Assembly (NCBI GenBank): GCA_041556555.1
Contig: JBFFIE010000038.1
Location: 1-20,501 of the forward strand
Direction: 5' to 3'
Length of the DNA stretch: 20,501 bases
Source of the DNA: SZUA-592 sp041556555
Lineage (GTDB): Bacteria > Pseudomonadota > Gammaproteobacteria > Eutrophobiales > Eutrophobiaceae
Part shown: positions 6,177 through 13,559 of the stretch, piece after piece
How the letters are laid out: every line of letters begins with the position of its first letter
Position numbering within the stretch: position 1 is the first letter of the stretch
Made by a program: the position numbers and the translations under genes
The notes under the pieces: model-generated
What the model was told of the DNA's origin: nothing
The model's database searches: none
What the model saw: only the letters and a program-made list of their open reading frames with translations

Positions 6177-7133
6177 ATGAGTCAAAAAAACCCGCATGCT
6201 TTGAATGAGTCACGCCGTTTGTTCCTGAAGACGGCAAGTGGTGTGTGCCTGCTGCCATTTGCTTCCTTTATACCGTTTACTTCTCCCTTCGCCGCCGGGC
6301 GTCAGTCATCGGCTATTCACAAAAAAACCATTCCCTCAACCGGTGAACAGATCCCGGTGATCGGGATGGGTTCCTGGGGCACGTTTGATGTGGGACTGGA
6401 TAAATCGGATCGGGCGCGATGTGTAAAGATCTTAAATACTTTTTTCAATATGGGCGGTGGCATGATCGATTCATCGCCCATGTACGGATCATCGCAGGGT
6501 GTGATCGGATATTGCCTGAACGAGCTGAATTATCCGCAAGGATTGTTTTCAGCGACCAAGGTGTGGATCGTGGGTAAAACATTAGGTGAGGTGCAGATGC
6601 AGAAGTCGCAGACCTTATGGGGTGTGGAACGGTTTGACCTGATGCAGATCCATAATTTACTGGACTGGCGCACGCACCTGGAAACCCTGAAAGAATGGAA
6701 GGCCAGGAGCCGGATACGCTATATCGGGATCACCACCTCGCATGGGCGGCGGCATGAGGAACTTGAACGGGCCCTGACGGAAGAAGACTACGATTTCGTG
6801 CAGCTCACCTACAACGTGGTTGACCGGGAGGCGGAGCAACGCTTGTTACCGTTGGCGGCCGAGCGCGGGATTGCCGTAATTGCCAACCGGCCGTTTCAAC
6901 GCGGCGGACTGTTTGATCTTGTTAAGAACAAACCGTTGCCTGACTGGGCTGGCGAGTGTGATTGTGCCAATTGGGCCCAGTTCTTTTTAAAGTTTATCGT
7001 TTCACATCCCGCGGTGACCTGTGCCATTCCCGCCACCTCACAAGTGGTACACATGCAAGAGAACATGGGCGCGCTCTATGGGCGATTGCCCGATGCTGCT
7101 TTGCGGAAACGAATGGCCGGTGTTTTTTCCTGA
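6177..7133 (+). CDS. Tat-exported aldo/keto reductase
   Basis: A 318-residue oxidoreductase with a twin-arginine signal: SRRLFLKT at 12-19, then a hydrophobic stretch to about residue 40 (SPFAAG). The catalytic domain has the AKR tetrad: Asp98 (MIDSSPMYG), Tyr103, Lys128 (SATKVW) and His159 (LMQIHN). It should reduce or oxidise carbonyl substrates with NAD(P)H, but export by the Tat route means it would fold with its cofactor in the cytoplasm first. The substrate cannot be told from the sequence. It is divergent from the redoxin gene, with a 16-base palindrome between them. The Shine-Dalgarno sequence is poor, so the exact start is moderately certain; the Tat motif fixes it to within a few residues. 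Confidence 0.88.
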   Translation: MSQKNPHALNESRRLFLKTASGVCLLPFASFIPFTSPFAAGRQSSAIHKKTIPSTGEQIPVIGMGSWGTFDVGLDKSDRARCVKILNTFFNMGGGMIDSSPMYGSSQGVIGYCLNELNYPQGLFSATKVWIVGKTLGEVQMQKSQTLWGVERFDLMQIHNLLDWRTHLETLKEWKARSRIRYIGITTSHGRRHEELERALTEEDYDFVQLTYNVVDREAEQRLLPLAAERGIAVIANRPFQRGGLFDLVKNKPLPDWAGECDCANWAQFFLKFIVSHPAVTCAIPATSQVVHMQENMGALYGRLPDAALRKRMAGVFS

Positions 7134-7223
7134 TATCGTGATACTGGTCGTAGAAAAAGGATCGATGCCTGCATCTCCCGCATCGGTTCGCCAGCAGAGA
7201 TGACTTTTTTGGAATACACTCAG

Positions 7224-7232
7224 TGTTATAAA
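7224..7232 (+). promoter_or_regulatory. Extended -10 promoter element for the 65-aa gene
   Basis: TGTTATAAA matches TGnTATAAT with one mismatch. Transcription would begin about 7238, giving a leader of roughly 17 bases that holds GGAGGT. No good -35 is visible. Confidence 0.5.
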
Positions 7233-7255
7233 TGTTACCTCTATAGGAGGTTATC

Positions 7256-7453
7256 ATGAGCTTGATATCAGCGTTTCCAAATGCACATGGTCAAGGGATG
7301 GGCCTCAGAGACTACTTCGCCGCCCATGTCATGCAGGCATACATCATTCAGGTCAAGGATATGTCCAAGATAAACATTGAAAGTATGTCCAGAAGGGCCT
7401 TTGAGACAGCAGACGAGATGATGAAGGCGAGGCTGACAGAGCAGCAGCATTAA
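7256..7453 (+). CDS. Small protein (65 aa) resembling short phage-associated hypotheticals
   Basis: A 65-residue soluble protein with a strong Shine-Dalgarno sequence, GGAGGT at 7246-7251, five bases before ATG. It has its own extended -10 promoter upstream and a hairpin downstream, so it looks monocistronic. The segment MGLRDYFAAHVMQAYI (about 15-30) followed by an alpha-helical tail ending ETADEMMKARLTE (51-63) resembles a group of short proteins often found in phages and prophages ('GMSLRDYFAAxAL..A..A..M..AR'). That resemblance is from memory and has no known function. No other phage gene is nearby, so it may be a domesticated remnant. Confidence 0.65.
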   Translation: MSLISAFPNAHGQGMGLRDYFAAHVMQAYIIQVKDMSKINIESMSRRAFETADEMMKARLTEQQH

Positions 7454-7477
7454 GCAAGTTACTGGAACAGACAGGAC

Positions 7478-7519
7478 CTTGACACCTTCCCTGGTATTGA
7501 CCAGGGAAGGACAAGTTTT
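7478..7519 (+). terminator. Strong hairpin, terminator-like, overlapping the next gene's RBS
   Basis: CCTTCCCTGG (7485-7494), a 6-base loop (TATTGA) and CCAGGGAAGG (7501-7510) form a perfect 10-bp stem. CTTG (7478-7481) and CAAG (7512-7515) can add a further four pairs beyond a small internal bulge. TTTT (7516-7519) follows. It suits a rho-independent terminator for the 65-aa gene. The 3' arm also contains GGAAGG, the only Shine-Dalgarno-like sequence for the gene starting at 7523, so it could also act as a translational or transcriptional gate. Confidence 0.65.
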
Positions 7520-7522
7520 CAT

Positions 7523-8101
7523 ATGATGTCCATTTCAAGATCAAGTATTAGCCGTTTTGTATTGCTGGTTGTTTGCTTCGGCGTGGCCACGCTGTCGGCC
7601 GATACGCCGGAGGAAAATGATGCCCGGGTCGTCCATTCCCGGCAGGTAGTGAGGTTTTTTGCTGACGCCTTGGTTGCCGAGTTGAAATGGGCCCTGGAAC
7701 ATGGCGGTCCGGCGGATGCCGTCAAGGTCTGTCATGTCGTGGCACCGGAGATCGCCAAGGATCTTTCCGACCAGTATCACTGGGACATCGGCCGCACTTC
7801 GCTTAAAACACGTAATCCGAAGAACAATCCGGATGCCTGGGAACGGGATGTGTTGAATACATTTGAAAAGCGCAAGCGCGAGGGTGAATCGATCGCAGGG
7901 CTTGAGTACTATGAGGAAACCAAAGACGGTTTTCGCTACATGAAGGCCATTCCCACCAAGGGCCTGTGCCTAACCTGTCACGGCGATAATATCCCGCCCG
8001 AGGTGCAGGCAAAACTGGATAAGTACTATCCGGAAGACAAGGCCACGGGTTTCCAGGTCGGTGATATCCGCGGGGCGTTTACCCTCATTCAAAGACAATA
8101 A
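7523..8101 (+). CDS. DUF3365 (Tll0287-like) c-type haem protein
   Basis: A 192-residue exported protein. The signal peptide covers about residues 1-26 (FVLLVVCFGVATLSA). A single haem-binding motif CLTCH lies at 149-153. The conserved block RTSLKTRNPKNNPDAWE (91-107) and the end segment with GDIRGAFTLI (180-189) are typical of DUF3365/Tll0287-like haem domains, which are found alone in the periplasm or as sensor domains. ATG at 7523 is followed by a second ATG at 7526; either gives the same signal peptide. The RBS lies within the hairpin at 7478-7519. Its function may be redox or gas sensing by haem, inferred from the family only. It is followed by an exported repair methyltransferase 35 bases downstream (if ATG 8137 is used). 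Confidence 0.85.
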   Translation: MMSISRSSISRFVLLVVCFGVATLSADTPEENDARVVHSRQVVRFFADALVAELKWALEHGGPADAVKVCHVVAPEIAKDLSDQYHWDIGRTSLKTRNPKNNPDAWERDVLNTFEKRKREGESIAGLEYYEETKDGFRYMKAIPTKGLCLTCHGDNIPPEVQAKLDKYYPEDKATGFQVGDIRGAFTLIQRQ

Positions 8102-8136
8102 TATTATCCGTGGCACCGATGCATTACACTGGGTGT

Positions 8137-8871
8137 ATGGTGTTGTTTCGGATCCTCATTCGCTTTGCTCTTGTTGTGCTCATCTCACCCCTGGTGCTTG
8201 CTGCATCACAGGATTTCGAAGCCGAACGTGCGCGGTTGGTACGAATCATTGAACAGGATGTGCGAGATACCAGTTTCTACCTGGATAAAACAGAACTGAA
8301 CCCGCGGGTGATGGAAGCGATGGCCACGGTACCGCGCCATAAGTTTGTCCCGGAAGAGAGACGCAAGCAGGCCTATTTAAATCGTCCCCTGTCGATCGGT
8401 TATGGGCAGACCATCTCGCAACCCTATATTGTTGCGATCATGACCGATATTCTGGATATTAAACCAGGTGACAAGGTGCTTGAGATTGGTACCGGTTCCG
8501 GTTATCAGGCGGCGATCCTCGCGCAACTGACCGATGCCGTTTATAGCATCGAGATCATCGAAGCCCTCGGAGTCAGGGCAAAGGGCGTGTTTGATGAACT
8601 GGGTTATAACAACATAACAAGCCGGATAGGTGACGGTTATTACGGTTGGGAAGAAGAAGCGCCGTTCGATGCGATTATTGTTACGGCCGCGGCCAGTCAC
8701 ATTCCCCCGCCGTTGATTAAGCAACTGAAGCCGGGTGGACGCATGATCATCCCCGTGGGCGGCCGTTTTCTGACCCAGCAACTGGTACTGGTCAGCGTCG
8801 GTGAGTCAGGTGAGGTGACAACACGCCAGATCATGCCCGTGGCCTTTGTCCCCCTGACCGGTGATCACTGA
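8137..8871 (+). CDS. pcm: Protein-L-isoaspartate O-methyltransferase, exported form
   Basis: A SAM-dependent methyltransferase that methylates isoaspartyl residues to start their repair. The motif GYGQTISQPYIVA (89-101 from ATG 8137) and the SAM loop LEIGTGSGYQAA (115-126) are hallmark PIMT motifs; the C-terminal IPVGG segment is also present. It has an N-terminal stretch MVLFRILIRFALVVLISPLVLAAS that looks like a cleavable signal peptide, so the enzyme probably acts in the periplasm, unlike the cytosolic E. coli Pcm. GTG at 8110 and ATG at 8119 are alternative in-frame starts; I chose 8137 because the signal peptide begins there, but none has a good RBS. Its last 11 bases overlap the next gene, so the two are translationally coupled. 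Confidence 0.85.
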   Translation: MVLFRILIRFALVVLISPLVLAASQDFEAERARLVRIIEQDVRDTSFYLDKTELNPRVMEAMATVPRHKFVPEERRKQAYLNRPLSIGYGQTISQPYIVAIMTDILDIKPGDKVLEIGTGSGYQAAILAQLTDAVYSIEIIEALGVRAKGVFDELGYNNITSRIGDGYYGWEEEAPFDAIIVTAAASHIPPPLIKQLKPGGRMIIPVGGRFLTQQLVLVSVGESGEVTTRQIMPVAFVPLTGDH

Positions 8872-11284
8872 CACTCGTTCGCGGTTACCGGTTTATTCCA
8901 TCGCTGTGTTGTCGGCAGCGGCGCTTGGCTATGAAATCCTGTTGGTCCGGTTGCTGTCGATCATTCAATGGCATCACTATGCCGCCATGATCATCAGCCT
9001 GGCGCTCCTGGGTTACGGTGTCAGTGGAACTGTCCTCGCATTATTTCAGAAAAGATTATTACAATGGTTCCGGTTCTATTACCTGACAAATATTGTCCTG
9101 TTTGGTTTGACCTCGCTGCTTTGTTTCCTGGTTGCGCAGCAATGGTCTTTTCACCCGGAAGAACTGTTATTCAGTGTCGGACAGTGGCGTAATCTTGTAT
9201 TTATCTATTTATCACTGGCCGTGCCGTTCTTCTTTGCCGCCAATGCCATCGGCCTGGCCCTCATCTGCTATCGCGAGCAACTTTCGAAGCTCTATGCTGC
9301 TGACCTGATCGGCGCCGGCTTGGGGAGTCTTGCAATTATCCTTGTATTATTTTTCGTTTTTCCGGACACCGCCTTACGTTTTATCTCACTACTGGGCTTG
9401 ATGGCGGCGTTGATTGCGGCCGTAGAAACTGGTCCGGTGAAACGACCGGCCTGGATGTTGCTGCTTGTTTTACTGGTTATCCCCATCATTCTTCCTGGCG
9501 TCTGGTTACAGCCCTCACTCTCCCCGTATAAAGACCTGAGCCAGGCCTTGCGGGTAACCGGAACAAGCATCATTGACCAGCGATCCAGTCCCCTGGGTTT
9601 GATCGCGGTGATGGAAAGCACAAAGATACCATTACGTTACGCCCCGGAGGCGAGCCTTCATCTTGCCAGTGAACCGCCGGCGCAACTGGGGGTGTTTATT
9701 GATGGTAACGGTCCCACGGTGATTACCCGCGTGTCCGAGGAGAGTCATCTGGACTACCTCGCACAATTCACCTCGGCCTTGCCGTATGCATTGAAGGAAC
9801 CGGAAAACGTGCTGGTGCTGGGTGCGGGCGGCGGCACGGCCGTGTTGCAAGGCCTGCAGCTGGGTGCGCAGGAAGTAACGGCCGTGGAATTGAATCCACA
9901 AATCATCGGGCTGGTAAAAACAACCTACGCTGACTATGCCGGCCATCTCTACAACGATGAGCGTGTGCAGGTAATTAACCGGGAGGCGCGAGGTTTTTTA
10001 ACGGCGAGCGATCAGCAGTTTGACTTGATTCAATTACCGTTACCCGGCGGCGTTGGTGCTTCAGCCACCGGGCTTTATTCCCTGAGTGAGGATTATCTGC
10101 ATACCGTTGAGGCCTTCCGTTATTACCTCGATCATCTGACGCCGGATGGTTACCTGATGATCAACAGCTGGGTGAAGCTGCCGCCGCGTGACACGCTGAA
10201 GATCATTGCAACGGCCATTGCAGCATTGAAGGAAATGGGTGTCAGGGAAATTGACCAACATCTGGCTGTCATCCGCGGCTGGCAGACGAGTGGCGTTTTG
10301 ATCAAGAAGGATAACTTTAGCACTGAAGAGATCGAGGCATTGAAGGCCTTTTGTAAACAGCGTTCCTTTGATGTCAGTTTTTACCCCGGCATCACTCGCG
10401 AGGAAGTCAATCGCTTTAATCTCCTGTCAGAACCGTTTTACTATCTGGGCACCCGGGCCTTGCTGGGGAAGGACGCTAATCGTTACCTGGGGGAGTATAA
10501 ATTCAATCTCACACCGGCCAGGGACAACCGACCGTTTTTTTATCATTATTTCAAGTGGGACAGCCTGAGAGAGATCCTCTCGTTGTACGGCAGGGGCGGG
10601 GCTGCCCTGATCGATACCGGCTACCTGGTTTCAGTAGCGACACTCTTGCAGGCCATATTGGCGAGTATGTTCCTGGTCCTGTTACCGGTTTATTTTTTTC
10701 AGCGTAATAGATCCCTTCAGCAACATAGCATCAGTCGTAGCAAGGTACTGGTTTATTTTACGGCGCTGGGTCTTGCGTTTCTGTTTATCGAGATCGCCTT
10801 TATCCAGAAATTAATGCTGTTCCTGCATCACCCACTCTATGCCGTGGCCGTCGCATTGACGGCGTTTTTAATCTTTGCCGGTCTGGGAAGCGCCTGGTCT
10901 CAGCGCCAGCTCGATATAAAAGGGACATTAACCATCGGTATTGTTCGTCCCGTGATCGTAATCTTTCTGCTGGGCCTGTCCTACCTGCTCCTACTGGATA
11001 AACTCTTTGCCGGCGCAATCCAGCTTCCAGATAGTGTGCGGGTATTTATCAGTATCGCTATCATCGCCCCGCTGGCGTTTTGTATGGGCATACCCTTTCC
11101 AAGGGGACTAACCCAACTGGGACAACAGGCACCGGAATTGATGCCGTGGGCCTGGGGCATTAATGGTTGTGCCTCCGTCATCAGTGCAGTTCTTGCCAGC
11201 CTGATTGCGATTCATATCGGATTCAATGCCGTGATAGTCATCGCCATTTTGCTCTATATTATTGCAGCGCAATATTTTCCATGA
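8861..11284 (+). CDS. Membrane-embedded spermidine-synthase-like protein
   Basis: An 807-residue protein with a hydrophobic N-terminal part (about 1-220, six to seven helices), a Rossmann methyltransferase/aminopropyltransferase-like domain (about 300-480) and a C-terminal hydrophobic part (from about 587, six or so helices). The nucleotide loop VLVLGAGGGTAV (about 317-328) and VELNP (about 345) match the SpeE fold. In place of the catalytic DSxDP of true spermidine synthases it reads FDLIQLPLPGG (about 386), followed by ASATGLYSLSEDYLHTVEAF as in the membrane SpeE-like family. It is therefore unlikely to make polyamines; a SAM-type substrate handled at the membrane is an inference. The start GTG at 8861 overlaps the methyltransferase gene by 11 bases. 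Confidence 0.8.
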   Translation: MITDTRSRLPVYSIAVLSAAALGYEILLVRLLSIIQWHHYAAMIISLALLGYGVSGTVLALFQKRLLQWFRFYYLTNIVLFGLTSLLCFLVAQQWSFHPEELLFSVGQWRNLVFIYLSLAVPFFFAANAIGLALICYREQLSKLYAADLIGAGLGSLAIILVLFFVFPDTALRFISLLGLMAALIAAVETGPVKRPAWMLLLVLLVIPIILPGVWLQPSLSPYKDLSQALRVTGTSIIDQRSSPLGLIAVMESTKIPLRYAPEASLHLASEPPAQLGVFIDGNGPTVITRVSEESHLDYLAQFTSALPYALKEPENVLVLGAGGGTAVLQGLQLGAQEVTAVELNPQIIGLVKTTYADYAGHLYNDERVQVINREARGFLTASDQQFDLIQLPLPGGVGASATGLYSLSEDYLHTVEAFRYYLDHLTPDGYLMINSWVKLPPRDTLKIIATAIAALKEMGVREIDQHLAVIRGWQTSGVLIKKDNFSTEEIEALKAFCKQRSFDVSFYPGITREEVNRFNLLSEPFYYLGTRALLGKDANRYLGEYKFNLTPARDNRPFFYHYFKWDSLREILSLYGRGGAALIDTGYLVSVATLLQAILASMFLVLLPVYFFQRNRSLQQHSISRSKVLVYFTALGLAFLFIEIAFIQKLMLFLHHPLYAVAVALTAFLIFAGLGSAWSQRQLDIKGTLTIGIVRPVIVIFLLGLSYLLLLDKLFAGAIQLPDSVRVFISIAIIAPLAFCMGIPFPRGLTQLGQQAPELMPWAWGINGCASVISAVLASLIAIHIGFNAVIVIAILLYIIAAQYFP

Positions 11285-11633
11285 GGTATCCCGAAACTTC
11301 ATTCTCATCAACATTAAAGGCTTTGAACATCCAGCAATGCACCAACTGGCTCCTCCTCGCAAGTAGATATTTCACGATCTATATCAACGCAATAAAATCA
11401 TCTCTTTTAATGTATTAGCAATTGAAAAAAAGAGGTGGGCACTATGTGCTTCTTTTTCAGTTTGTTACCTGGCACTTTTTGATCGAGGTTGCCATGTTGC
11501 ATTGTGTCATCACAGCTTGGAGTTTTATTAAGGAGTATTTGTTTGATGCAGATCAAAGCGGAACTGTAAGTTTTGGTCTACTCTCTCAATAACTTTTCAT
11601 AGGGCCTGACCACACGGGGCAAAGCAAGCTCAC
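11285..11633. other. Gap of 349 bases: hairpin and short EF-hand-like open frame
   Basis: No confident gene is seen. The frame ATG 11281-11418 (45 residues, Ser/Thr/Leu rich) has no RBS and no recognisable pattern. A-tract, hairpin and T-tract at 11425-11457 make a possible terminator. From 11494 to 11592 an open frame with GAGGT four bases upstream encodes 32 residues including FDADQSGTVSF, an EF-hand-like loop lacking the usual last glutamate; see findings. No clear promoter for the enzyme I homologue was identified. Confidence 0.5.
11425..11457. terminator. Possible bidirectional terminator
   Basis: A run of seven A (11425-11431) is followed by GCAC-TAT-GTGC (11439-11449) and CTTTTT (11452-11457). 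The A and T tracts can pair around the short GC core. The core stem is only four base pairs, with an asymmetric interior, so the call is weak. It lies about 140 bases after the stop of the membrane SpeE-like gene. Confidence 0.35.
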
Positions 11634-13274
11634 ATGACTGCAGTCACTGGAAAGGGTCAGTCAATTTTAATGGGGAAAACGGTTTCTCCCGGGATTGCTT
11701 TTGGTCGGGGTTGTTTCAGCCGAACCGAGGGACAGGGGAAATCCCATAGGGATATGAACCATGTCCCTGAAAATACCTCGCCCCTTCACTATGCATTTCT
11801 TCAACTCGACAGGCACCTGATGCAACTGATCCGCTATTCAGAGCAGGTAAATGATGACGATACTGCCAGCTTATTCAAGGCGCATAAGATGATATCTGAG
11901 GAACTGGAATCAGAGGTTGCAAAGACTGTTGATAGTGGAAAGGAAACGATAAAAGATGCGATTGTAAAATGTTTTGATACGTATACAGATTATTTTCAAC
12001 ACCTGGAGAATGAATACTTCAGTCAGAGAGCGGATGATTTTATAGAACTCAAGCACCAGTTGTTGAGCTTTCTTGATAACAACACGACAGTCTTGAGCTG
12101 CAAGGATTACAATGGCTGCAAGATGGGTAAATGTGTCCTTAAAAATGAACATATACTCATCACAGAAGACCTGTCTTCCAGTGCGGCAATCAGGATCAAT
12201 CAATATACAAAAGGTATCATCACCAATAAATGTAATCCTAATTCCCACGCTGCGGTTATAGCCCGTTCCCTGGGCATTCCGATTGTGAGCGGTATCAAGA
12301 ATCCGCTTCAGTGTTTTTCTCTCCTAGATAATATATTAATAGACGGGGAAACAGGGGAGATATTGACTAATCCAGATGAATCCATACTTAAAAAAATCAG
12401 GAGCCGGATTAACAAGCCCACCAGTTATTATGAAATGGTTGAACCTGTAACCGGTTTTACCGTGCTGGCAGATATCGACCTGCACAAGGATGTCGAAAAG
12501 GCGATTAAAGTTGGTGCCGAAGGCATCGGTCTTTACAGGACGGAATTTGAAATGCTGAGTAAGGATCGTGATCTGAATGAAGAGGAGCAGAGGGAGATTT
12601 ATCAGTATGTCATTGATCACATGCAGGGTAAACCTGTGTCAATCCGCTTGATGGACCTGGGAAGTGATAAATCCAGTGCATGGCTGGAACTGGATGAAGA
12701 AGATAACCCGGCATTGGGATGCCGGGGGGCAAGGTTACTTCTGTCACGACCGGAACTACTGGAAACTCAGGCAAGGGCCATCGCAGAAGTATCAAGGCAT
12801 GCAATGGTAGACGTGATGTACCCAATGATCTCCAGTGTGGGAGAATTTTTGCAATTGAAAAGGCTCTTTATGGATGCGATGATCGGTATCGATAATACCA
12901 ATATTCGTCACGGTATTATGTTTGAAGTTCCCTCCGCCTGCATTAATGCCGCTGCGTTATATGATGTCATCGATTTCGGCAGGATTGGTACCAATGATCT
13001 GGTCCAGTATCTGTTTGCGCATGACAGGACCAGCAATGATTTTGATTATATAGAAATGGTAAAGGATCCAGCGTTATGGCAATTAATTGACTTAATTGTT
13101 GATGCTGCACAAAAGGCCCAAAAACCGCTTGAACTCTGTGGCATGTTAGTCGAAATACCGAGCATGATTCCAGCAATGATCAAGGCGGGAATAACAACAG
13201 TCAGTGCGCCGCCGAAGAATATTGCCAATATCAGGCGAGTGGCCCGGGCCTTTCTCGAAGACCATCGAGCATAA
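11634..13274 (+). CDS. PEP-protein phosphotransferase (PTS enzyme I homologue)
   Basis: A 546-residue PEP-utilising enzyme slightly shorter than enzyme I (about 575). KTVSPGIAFG (15-24) starts the family pattern. The phosphohistidine motif is NSHAAVIARS with His205. The PEP-binding barrel is intact: GLYRTEF (299-305, Arg302), IRLMDLG (337-343, Arg338), NPALGCRGARL (358-368, Arg364), FEVPS with Glu431 and GTNDL with Asp455 as metal ligands, and Cys502 in ELCGM. It should transfer phosphate from PEP to HPr or an Npr-like carrier. No HPr or EII gene is present in the window, so a regulatory PTS is likely. The N-terminal part contains an unusual Cys cluster, SCKDYNGCKMGKC (Cys156, 162, 167). The Shine-Dalgarno sequence is poor. 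Confidence 0.85.
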   Translation: MTAVTGKGQSILMGKTVSPGIAFGRGCFSRTEGQGKSHRDMNHVPENTSPLHYAFLQLDRHLMQLIRYSEQVNDDDTASLFKAHKMISEELESEVAKTVDSGKETIKDAIVKCFDTYTDYFQHLENEYFSQRADDFIELKHQLLSFLDNNTTVLSCKDYNGCKMGKCVLKNEHILITEDLSSSAAIRINQYTKGIITNKCNPNSHAAVIARSLGIPIVSGIKNPLQCFSLLDNILIDGETGEILTNPDESILKKIRSRINKPTSYYEMVEPVTGFTVLADIDLHKDVEKAIKVGAEGIGLYRTEFEMLSKDRDLNEEEQREIYQYVIDHMQGKPVSIRLMDLGSDKSSAWLELDEEDNPALGCRGARLLLSRPELLETQARAIAEVSRHAMVDVMYPMISSVGEFLQLKRLFMDAMIGIDNTNIRHGIMFEVPSACINAAALYDVIDFGRIGTNDLVQYLFAHDRTSNDFDYIEMVKDPALWQLIDLIVDAAQKAQKPLELCGMLVEIPSMIPAMIKAGITTVSAPPKNIANIRRVARAFLEDHRA

Positions 13275-13280
13275 TTCTTT

Positions 13281-13559
13281 TCAGACAGGCAGTAGAAAAT
13301 TCTTTGCAAATCTTAACGTGCCGACGAAGATGCCGCCATCACGCGCATCGGCCTCGACAATCAGGATGCCCTGTGGACCGTGTTCGTCCTCCGCTTCGCT
13401 GCGACGGAGATTGAAACCATTCAGGAAGATATCGACCGGTGTTAAATGGCTGTCGACTGAAAAGCGCGCATAACAGTTCCAGTATTCCTCATTCAAACTG
13501 AAACGCAAGGCATGATAATGATTCAATGCGGGCTGATGTTAATGTTTATTGGTACTCAT
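13281..13559 (-). pseudogene. Small hypothetical gene interrupted by an in-frame TAA at codon 7
   Basis: The natural start is the ATG at 13559-13557, which overlaps the esterase stop as ATGA. Read from it, the frame gives MSTNKH, then TAA, then HQPALNHYHALRF and a further open run to TGA at 13281. An 81-residue frame after the stop could begin at TTG 13526, but no RBS is seen there. The product looks like real protein: aromatic and alternating residues (FSLNEEYWNCYARFSVDSH), then GFNLRRSEAEDEHGPQGILIVEADARDGGIFVGTLRF, suggestive of a small beta-rich domain. I do not recognise the family. Either a nonsense mutation has broken it, the TAA is a base error, or translation reinitiates at TTG. Confidence 0.5.

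Noticed and set aside
7163..7185. CGATGC and GCATCG inverted repeat after the aldo/keto reductase gene
   Set aside because: The loop is 11 bases and the nearest T-run is about 20 bases downstream, so it is not a convincing terminator.
8861..11284. Annotation as a true spermidine synthase
   Set aside because: The catalytic DSxDP-type acid motif is replaced by QLPLPGG and the protein has a dozen or so membrane helices; it fits the membrane SpeE-like family of unknown substrate.
11281..11418. A 45-codon frame directly after the SpeE-like gene
   Set aside because: The ATG overlaps the stop of the large gene, but there is no coding-like composition or motif, and no RBS beyond chance.
11530..11569. 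AAGGAG followed by a 7-codon frame MQIKAEL
   Set aside because: It is too short to judge, has a long spacer, and shows no attenuator-type hairpin following it.
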